The notes beneath the pieces were generated by a model. The model was not told where the DNA came from. It was given only the letters and a program-made list of their open reading frames with translations, and ran no database searches. Of a stretch of DNA of 64,000 nt, positions 58,921 to 64,000 are shown in pieces. Where the stretch lies: contig PJFB01000002.1 in assembly GCA_003574895.1 (NCBI GenBank), positions 372,001-436,000 of the forward strand. Direction: 5' to 3'. A program made the position numbers and the translations under genes. The stretch comes from Geobacter sp. Its GTDB lineage: Bacteria; Desulfobacterota; Desulfuromonadia; Geobacterales; Pseudopelobacteraceae. Numbering within the stretch: the first letter of the stretch is position 1; every line of letters begins with the position of its first letter.

Positions 58921-60149
58921 CGTGCCTCCTCCACCAGATCAATATGACTCCCGAAAAAATGCACATCCACCTCTTCGCCGGCAGCCATGAAACCTCGCCC
59001 GGGAGGGATCACCGCAATGGCAGCGGCATTCAACATGGTCTTGAGCAGGCCGGTCTGCTGTTTGCCGGAAATGGAAGCGTAAAAGCGTTCCCCCCGGCGC
59101 TCAAGCCTGATGCGCAGCAATGAGGTCCGGTCGCTTTCCTTGTTCTTGATGTCATCCAGCAGCAAGGCCTTGAAGGTCGGCCGGATAACCTGGCTGTGCC
59201 CCATCATCCGCAACAGGGCCGGCCTGACAAACTCCTCGAAGGTAATCATGCTGGAGACCGGATTGCCGGGGAGCGAAAAAACCGGCTTGCCATCCTTCAG
59301 GCCGAAAGCCGCCGGTTTGCCCGGTTTGATGCCGACCTTCCAAAAGAGCTGCTTGACTCCCATCTCCTCAAGGACAATCCGCACCAGGTCACGGTCGCCG
59401 GCCGAAACCCCGGCCGAGGTCACCAACGCATCGGCTTGGAGCCCATACCCCAGCTTTACGCGGTGGCTCTCGCGATTGTCGCGGGCAATACCGATGATGC
59501 GGGGGATTGCGCCGGCCTCGCGGACAGCGGCCGCCAGGGAGAGGGTATTGCTGTTGACTATTTCCCCGGTAGCTGGAGTGCGGCCCAACTCTATCAGTTC
59601 GTCGCCGGTCGAAACCACGGCAACGACCGGCCTACGGTAAACCGGCGCCAGTGCATGACCGAACGAGGCCAGCATGCTCACTTCCGGCGGCCGGATTATT
59701 GTACCGGCGGCCATGACCTGTTCGCCGGCCGATACGTCCTCGCCGCAGAAACGGATGTGCTGGCGGGGCTTGATCGTTTCTTTAAGCACGACCTGCTCGC
59801 CCGATGTCTCCTCGGTTTCCTCCACCGGCACGACAGCATCCGCACCGGCCGGGATCGGGGCGCCGGTCATGATCTTCACGGCACAGCCGGGCTTGACCGA
59901 GACACCATCGGCCTGGGCGCCGGCAGGGAGATATCCGGTTACTCGCAGCTTGCAGGGGACATTGCCGCAATCAGCCAATCGGACGGCATAACCATCCATG
60001 GCCGAATTGTCCCAAAGCGGCATATCCCATGGTGCCACGACATCTTCCGCCAACACCCGGCCAACGGCATCCACCAGGTTGACCAGTTCGATGCCTGCCG
60101 GCGAGATGTTTTCAAGGATGATCTTTCGGGCCTGTTCGAATGAAAGCAT
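58917..60149 (-). CDS. moeA: Molybdopterin molybdenumtransferase MoeA
   Basis: Inserts molybdate into adenylylated molybdopterin, the last common step of Mo-cofactor synthesis. The 410-residue protein has LSFEQARKIILENISPAG, DMPLWDNSAMDGYAVR, MTGAPIPAGADAVVPVE, VVSTGDELIELG, TSAGVSAGDRDLV, KPGKPAAFG and SLPGNPVSSMITFEEFVRP, all MoeA hallmarks. The frame is open to 60185, but CAGGAG precedes the ATG at 60149. It has its own promoter and leads a two-gene operon with nfo. It supplies the Mo cofactor for enzymes other than nitrogenase. Confidence 0.95.
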   Translation of the reverse strand: MLSFEQARKIILENISPAGIELVNLVDAVGRVLAEDVVAPWDMPLWDNSAMDGYAVRLADCGNVPCKLRVTGYLPAGAQADGVSVKPGCAVKIMTGAPIPAGADAVVPVEETEETSGEQVVLKETIKPRQHIRFCGEDVSAGEQVMAAGTIIRPPEVSMLASFGHALAPVYRRPVVAVVSTGDELIELGRTPATGEIVNSNTLSLAAAVREAGAIPRIIGIARDNRESHRVKLGYGLQADALVTSAGVSAGDRDLVRIVLEEMGVKQLFWKVGIKPGKPAAFGLKDGKPVFSLPGNPVSSMITFEEFVRPALLRMMGHSQVIRPTFKALLLDDIKNKESDRTSLLRIRLERRGERFYASISGKQQTGLLKTMLNAAAIAVIPPGRGFMAAGEEVDVHFFGSHIDLVEEAR

Positions 60150-60191
60150 ATCCGCTCCTGTAATCAGTTTGGTCCGACCGCGCAATACTTG

Positions 60192-60219
60192 TTGCCTCTG
60201 GGAAATGTATCCGTATAAT
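60192..60219 (+). promoter_or_regulatory. Likely promoter of the MCE-domain gene
   Basis: TTGCCT (60192-60197), 16 bases and a perfect TATAAT (60214-60219). The start near 60226 leaves an ~80-base leader. Confidence 0.55.
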
Positions 60220-60250
60220 AGATATTTTTGATCGCGCTGGTCCGAGCAGC

Positions 60251-60278
60251 ATTATAGCAGCCATCACGCTGTTGTAAA
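60251..60278 (-). promoter_or_regulatory. Promoter of moeA-nfo
   Basis: On the minus strand TTTACA (60278-60273), 16 bases and a perfect TATAAT (60256-60251). It lies face to face with the MCE promoter; the two transcripts overlap at their 5' ends. Confidence 0.65.
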
Positions 60279-60306
60279 CGCCAAATGAACAGTGGAGAGA
60301 TGTGCC

Positions 60307-61356
60307 ATGACCCTCACCAATGAAGCCAAAGTCGGGTTGTTTTTTGTCCTCAGCGTCGTGCTGTTCGGCCTGATGCTTGAGATCGGCAACCGCTGGAAGC
60401 TCTTCGAGCACGGTATTCCTTACACAACATTCCTCACATCTTCCACCGGCCTTAAACAGGGTGATGCCGTCAAACTTGCCGGAGTGGAGGTCGGCACCAT
60501 TTCACGGATCTCCATTGCAGACAATCACGTACGTGTGGATTTCGAGGTCAAACCGGGCACACGGATCAAGAAGGACAGTGAGGCCAGCATCCGCATGTCG
60601 AGCATGCTGGGCGGCCAGTTCCTGGGTCTTTCGTTCGGCTCCCCCAACAGCCCCGACCTCCCCGCCGGCAGCACGATAAAAAGCAACGAATCTTCAGGCG
60701 TGGACGCCATCATGGAGAATGTGGGCACCCTGACCAGCGATGCCAAGCAGCTCGTTCTGGATCTGAACCGCAACCAGAACGAGGTCATGGGCAAGATCGC
60801 AACCATGCTGGACGAAAACCGCGCCACCCTGAAAGAGACACTGGCAGGGTTGGCCAATATCACCGCCAAGATCGACCATGGCGACGGCTCCCTGGCGCTG
60901 CTGCTGAACGATAAAACCCTCTACAACAACGCAACCGCCCTGACCGGCAGTCTGCGCGAGGTAAGCGCAAAGCTGGAGCGGGGCGAAGGGACCATGGGCA
61001 AGCTCCTGACGCAGGATGCCCTTTATGACCAAGGACTCGCCGCTGTCAAGGGGATGAACGACGGCATGAAAAATTTCAATGAAATCGCCCAGCGCATAAA
61101 CAAGGGGGAAGGCACGGCCGGCAAGCTGATCAACGACCCTTCCCTGTACAACGATCTGCATGAGACCATGGCCAACCTGAAGGAGATTACCCGCAAGATC
61201 AACGAAGGCCAGGGGACCATCGGCAAGCTGGTAAATGACGATAAACTCTATCGCGATGCCCTTTCGACCCTGAAAAAGACCGAAAAGGCCATGGAGGGCC
61301 TGCAGGACACCGGACCGATTTCAGTGTTGGGCAGCGTAGTCGGGACATTGTTTTAG
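60307..61356 (+). CDS. MlaD/MCE-domain lipid-transport protein
   Basis: A 349-residue inner-membrane-anchored periplasmic protein. One N-terminal helix (VGLFFVLSVVLFGLMLEIGN) is followed by the MCE domain (about 38-120: YTTFLTSSTGLKQGDAVKLAGVEVGTISRISI, RMSSMLGGQFLGLSFG). A long helical region then carries four repeats of about 38-40 residues, each with a G(D/E/Q)G(S/T) turn followed by LLxDxxLY (GDGSLALLLNDKTLYNN, GEGTMGKLLTQDALYD, GEGTAGKLINDPSLYND, GQGTIGKLVNDDKLYRD). MCE proteins form rings or tubes moving phospholipids between membranes. No mlaE or mlaF is nearby. GGAGAG supports the ATG at 60307. Confidence 0.9.
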   Translation: MTLTNEAKVGLFFVLSVVLFGLMLEIGNRWKLFEHGIPYTTFLTSSTGLKQGDAVKLAGVEVGTISRISIADNHVRVDFEVKPGTRIKKDSEASIRMSSMLGGQFLGLSFGSPNSPDLPAGSTIKSNESSGVDAIMENVGTLTSDAKQLVLDLNRNQNEVMGKIATMLDENRATLKETLAGLANITAKIDHGDGSLALLLNDKTLYNNATALTGSLREVSAKLERGEGTMGKLLTQDALYDQGLAAVKGMNDGMKNFNEIAQRINKGEGTAGKLINDPSLYNDLHETMANLKEITRKINEGQGTIGKLVNDDKLYRDALSTLKKTEKAMEGLQDTGPISVLGSVVGTLF

Positions 61357-61574
61357 TCAGAATTCGTGATGCCGTAATGCCGGAGTGCCGGAAGAGCCGG
61401 GGCCACAACGCCGCCCGTAGTGCTGCGATGGTTTGATCAAGCGGTCCTCCGCATAAAAGGTGCAATGCGCGGGAAGACCCAAGGCAGAGGCCTTTCGGGC
61501 AAGCGCAGACATGGAGGCATCACGGATTCTGGCTTATTGATCATCTTGAGGACCAATTACAGGAGGCAGCATCG

Positions 61575-62858
61575 ATGGATAAAAACTGGAAGATCGAGAC
61601 AATAGCGGTACAGGGAGGATATGAGCCGAAGTCGGGCGATCCGCGCATCCTGCCGATAATTCAGAGCACCACCTTCAAGTACGACAGTGCCGAGCATGTC
61701 ACCAAACTGTTCGACCTGGAGGTGCCTGGCTTCTTTTACACCCGCCTGGCCAACCCGACCACTGACGGCTTTGAGACGAAGATCGCCCAGATGGAGGGCG
61801 GCGTGGGTGCCATGGCGACATCATCCGGTCAGGCGGCTACCACCCTGGCGATTATGAACATCTGCCAGGCCGGCCAGCATATCGTCACAGCCAGCACCCT
61901 CTATGGCGGCACCTACAACCTGTTCGCCGTAACCCTGCCCAAGATGGGGATCGAAGTGACCTTTGTCGATCCCGAAGCCCCGGCCGAGGAGATCAGGAAG
62001 GCCTTTCGCCCCACGACCCGTTGCCTGTTTGCCGAGACCATCGGCAATCCCGGCCTTAATATCCTCGATTTCGACAAATTCGCCGCCATCGCCAACGAGA
62101 TGCAGGCCCCGCTGATCATCGACAACACCTTCGGCACCCCCTACCTGTGCCGGCCCTTCGAGCATGGGGCTCATATCGTCATCCATTCGGCCACCAAGTA
62201 CATCGACGGCCACGCCACCAGCGTGGGCGGCGTGATCGTGGATGGCGGGACATTCGACTGGAACTGCGGCCGTTTTCCGGAACTGGTCGAACCGGACATC
62301 AGCTACCACGGCCTGGAATACGTCAAGACCTTCGGCCCCCTGGCCTACATCGTCAAGGCCCGCGTCCAGTTGATGCGCGACCTGGGCACCACTCCTGCCC
62401 CGCTCAACTCGTTCCTGTTCAACCTTGGGTTGGAGACCCTGCACCTGCGCATGCAGCGCCACAGCGACAACGCCCTGGCAGTGGCAAAATTCCTGGAGAC
62501 CCATCCGCTGGTCTCCTGGGTCTGTTATCCCGGCCTTGCCAGCCACCCGACCCATGACCGGGCGCTCAAGTACCTGCCCAAGGGATGCAGCGGCGTACTG
62601 ACCTTCGGCATCAAGGGTGGCGCCGAGGCAGGAAGGAAGTTCATGGAGTCCACCAGGCTGGTGGCACTGGTGGTTCACGTCGGGGATGCCCGCAGTTGCG
62701 TGCTGCACCCGGCCAGCACCACCCACCGCCAGCTTTCCGAAGAGCAGCAGAAATCAAGCGGCGTCGCCCCCGACCTGATTCGACTGTCGGTTGGGATCGA
62801 AGATGCCGGCGATATCATGGCGGATATCGATCAGGCCCTGCGCCTGAGCCAGAAATAG
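61575..62858 (+). CDS. metY: O-acetylhomoserine sulfhydrylase / Cys-Met metabolism PLP enzyme
   Basis: Makes homocysteine from O-acetylhomoserine and sulfide, feeding methionine synthesis. The 427-residue protein has ETIAVQGGYEPKSGDPRILPIIQSTTFKYDSAEHV, FYTRLANPTTDGFE, MATSSGQAATTLAIMNI, DNTFGTPYL, the PLP lysine in HSATKYIDGHATSVGG, and the C-terminal DARSCVLHPASTTHRQL. CAGGAGG precedes the ATG. The 218-base gap upstream (61357-61574) contains no gene I recognise. It should carry a promoter and perhaps a leader; I saw no convincing SAM or SAH riboswitch there. Confidence 0.92.
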   Translation: MDKNWKIETIAVQGGYEPKSGDPRILPIIQSTTFKYDSAEHVTKLFDLEVPGFFYTRLANPTTDGFETKIAQMEGGVGAMATSSGQAATTLAIMNICQAGQHIVTASTLYGGTYNLFAVTLPKMGIEVTFVDPEAPAEEIRKAFRPTTRCLFAETIGNPGLNILDFDKFAAIANEMQAPLIIDNTFGTPYLCRPFEHGAHIVIHSATKYIDGHATSVGGVIVDGGTFDWNCGRFPELVEPDISYHGLEYVKTFGPLAYIVKARVQLMRDLGTTPAPLNSFLFNLGLETLHLRMQRHSDNALAVAKFLETHPLVSWVCYPGLASHPTHDRALKYLPKGCSGVLTFGIKGGAEAGRKFMESTRLVALVVHVGDARSCVLHPASTTHRQLSEEQQKSSGVAPDLIRLSVGIEDAGDIMADIDQALRLSQK

Positions 62859-62947
62859 CGCATTCGACCGTCTGGACGACCCCGCTGGCATGGTGTTTTT
62901 ATTTTCCTCCTATGCTAAAATATTTATACATAAGGGAGGTGTTCAGC

Positions 62948-63169
62948 ATGAGATGCGAATACAAAGACGGCATGAAGGTTGATTATTCCGGCTCCCTCCA
63001 CATCACGAAGGGTCAGGATGTCAATGTCTATATGAAAGAAGGGGTCATACCAGCCAATATCAGGAGTGAACTCGACAGGGCCAGCGCCAACTTCAGCTGT
63101 GAAGACATCAGAAAGTGCGCCAACGAGGTAACAGCGACTGTCGGCAACAGGGCATGCATCCATGAATAG
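62948..63169 (+). CDS. Small conserved-looking protein, unknown
   Basis: A 73-residue protein, MRCEYKDGMKVDYSGSLHITKGQDVNVYMKEG..., with a final half ending NRACIHE and three cysteines (positions 3, about 51 and 58, plus one in ACIHE). The strong ribosome site GGGAGG nine bases before the ATG and the normal codon use support it as real. There is no hydrophobic segment. It could be a small metal-binding or regulatory protein; no family recognised. The upstream AT-rich TAAAAT (62916-62921) may be a -10. Confidence 0.6.
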   Translation: MRCEYKDGMKVDYSGSLHITKGQDVNVYMKEGVIPANIRSELDRASANFSCEDIRKCANEVTATVGNRACIHE

Positions 63170-63214
63170 CTGATGGACGGTCCACCTATCCGATGGGACC
63201 GGAATTTAAAGACA

Positions 63215-63252
63215 AAAAAGGCTGTGCGGTCATGAACCGTGCAGCCTTTTTG
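63215..63252. terminator. Bidirectional terminator between the small protein and the nitroreductase
   Basis: AAAAAGGCTG pairs with CAGCCTTTTT, and CGG with CCG, with a short internal mismatch. T-runs on both strands allow it to serve both convergent genes. The stretch 63253-63389 up to the nitroreductase stop shows no supported gene. Confidence 0.8.
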
Positions 63253-63389
63253 TTTACGGCAAAAAACCATTATCTATGCCGGAGGAAAATCTTGCGCCCA
63301 CGCGCCAGCAGGAACAGGTGCATGGTGATGGTGCGAAACAGGGCCGTCAGGGCCCGCGACCTGATATCCCCCCGGATAAAAGCAGCTCC

Positions 63390-63920
63390 TTAGATACGAT
63401 AAGGTGAATTCCAGTCATTCAGGCACACCCGCTCAAGGTTGAAACGCTCCGGCGGCGCCGGAGGGTTTACGTCCGCATAACCTACGGCAACCAGGGCAAA
63501 TGGGACCACCTTCCTGGGGAGGTGAAACATGTCGGCCAGTGCGCCCATCCTGCCCTGCTCGGGATAAACGCCGCACCAGACCGCGCCCAGGCCGGTGGCA
63601 TGCGCAGCCAGCAGCAAGTTCTGGGTGGCATTGGAGCAGTCGAGCACCCAATTGCCGGGAATCTGTTCCAGGTTGAGGTCACCACAGACAAGGATTGCCA
63701 GGGGAGCGGTATTCAGCATGGCAGCATAAGGGTGCACCTGCATGATCTTTCCGAACAAGTTCCGATCGGCAATAACAATGAACCTCCAAGGTTGCTCGTT
63801 CATTGCCGAAGGGGCATACATGGCGGCCTTGAGCAACGTGTCGATCTTTTCCGGCTCAACCGGTTTTGCCAGGTATTTGCGGATGCTGCGACGGGTGTAA
63901 ATGGTTTCCAGGGTATCCAT
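63390..63920 (-). CDS. Nitroreductase family protein
   Basis: A 176-residue FMN-dependent NAD(P)H oxidoreductase of the nitroreductase fold. It starts MDTLETIYTRRSIRKYLAKPVEPEKI with the FMN-phosphate-binding RRSIR. It has PSAMNEQPWRFIVI, NATQNLLLAAHATGLGAVWCGVYP (FMN-binding region) and a short C-terminal end with VVPFALVAVGYADVN. The substrate is unknown. GGGGG lies a few bases before the ATG. It lies 11 bases behind another gene on the same strand. Confidence 0.9.
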   Translation of the reverse strand: MDTLETIYTRRSIRKYLAKPVEPEKIDTLLKAAMYAPSAMNEQPWRFIVIADRNLFGKIMQVHPYAAMLNTAPLAILVCGDLNLEQIPGNWVLDCSNATQNLLLAAHATGLGAVWCGVYPEQGRMGALADMFHLPRKVVPFALVAVGYADVNPPAPPERFNLERVCLNDWNSPYRI

Positions 63921-63931
63921 GGCAAGCCCCC

Positions 63932-64000
63932 TTATTCAAGTAAGTTAGCAATAGTTTTCAGGATTCTTTTCATATCCATGCGCATGTCTTTTTTGTGCCG
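63932..64000 (-). CDS. C-terminal end of a gene running in from beyond the window
   Basis: The last 22 codons on the minus strand read HKKDMRMDMKRILKTIANLLE before a stop at 63932. A ribosome-binding-like AAGGGGG follows at once for the nitroreductase, so the two genes appear to be in one operon. The fragment is too short to name a family. Confidence 0.5.
   Translation of the reverse strand, partial: RHKKDMRMDMKRILKTIANLLE

Noticed and set aside
61357-61574. SAM- or SAH-type riboswitch before metY
   Set aside because: The position is right, but none of the conserved SAM-I, SAM-II or SAH motifs could be found.
63253-63389. Small reading frame in phase with, and following, the nitroreductase stop
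   Set aside because: It is a continuous frame after the stop (AAFIRGDIRSRALTALF...), but lacks a start codon at the available ribosome-like site; probably chance.
1-64000. CRISPR arrays, tRNA or rRNA genes, complete insertion sequences
   Set aside because: Scanned for regular repeats, cloverleaf-like sequences and transposase motifs; none was convincing.

Overview
The window looks like chromosomal DNA of a Geobacterales (Geobacter / Pelobacter propionicus-like) Desulfobacterota bacterium. The evidence is a single-polypeptide NifE-NifN fusion, Roadblock/DUF4388 proteins, a succinyl-CoA:acetate CoA-transferase, many two-component proteins, and Geobacter-style palindromic intergenic repeats. 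The genus call is inference. No rRNA, tRNA, CRISPR array or complete insertion sequence was seen.

Layout. 1-1.2 kb: the 5' part of proA and an hsp20 gene whose promoter overlaps a Fur-box-like site. 1.3-6.4 kb: a minus-strand nitrogen-fixation operon (nifEN, nifX, nif ferredoxin, NifX-like, draT) with a sigma-54-type promoter and an intrinsic terminator inside its leader. 6.7-11.8 kb: an outer-membrane protein, an AI-2E family protein, peptide deformylase, bacterioferritin, a PGPGW membrane protein and an OprB-like porin. 11.8-17.8 kb: a cobalamin-uptake operon (btuB-btuF-btuC-btuD-tonB). Its ~750-nt leader holds a palindromic operator over the promoter, a class-I-like cobalamin riboswitch split by two copies of a ~110-bp palindromic repeat, an intrinsic terminator, and a second, compact cobalamin riboswitch next to the btuB ribosome-binding site.

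17.9-20 kb: hldD and a YhdH-type oxidoreductase. 20.1-28.5 kb: an RND efflux adaptor and pump, normally neighbours, separated by a ~4.1 kb accessory island (YhcG/DUF1016 nuclease, HicAB, RhuM, a DUF4062 remnant and a HEPN/AbiU2-like protein). 28.7-32.8 kb: small metal- or envelope-type proteins, YifB/ComM, PgeF and DedA. 33-36.1 kb: a homocysteine methyltransferase-MTHFR fusion, a lipoprotein and XerC. 36.2-37.6 kb: two Roadblock-family proteins. 37.8-39.4 kb: the CoA-transferase. 40-46.8 kb: a cytidylate-kinase-like protein, MtgA, RlmN, a DEAD-box helicase with an attenuator-like leader, MTA phosphorylase and a PfkB kinase. 46.9-54.7 kb: a TPR lipoprotein, a RodZ-like protein and a run of GAF, receiver, Usp and histidine-kinase genes, then an FAD protein and a YhaM-type nuclease. 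54.7-57.9 kb: a hybrid histidine kinase translationally overlapping a PhnD-like binding protein. 58-64 kb: nfo, moeA, an MCE protein, metY, a small protein, a nitroreductase and the end of one more gene.

The strongest candidates for something new are the repeat-interrupted tandem cobalamin riboswitch leader, the accessory island inside the RND operon, and the promoter-terminator leaders of nifEN and the DEAD-box gene. All calls come from reading the sequence; no database search was run.
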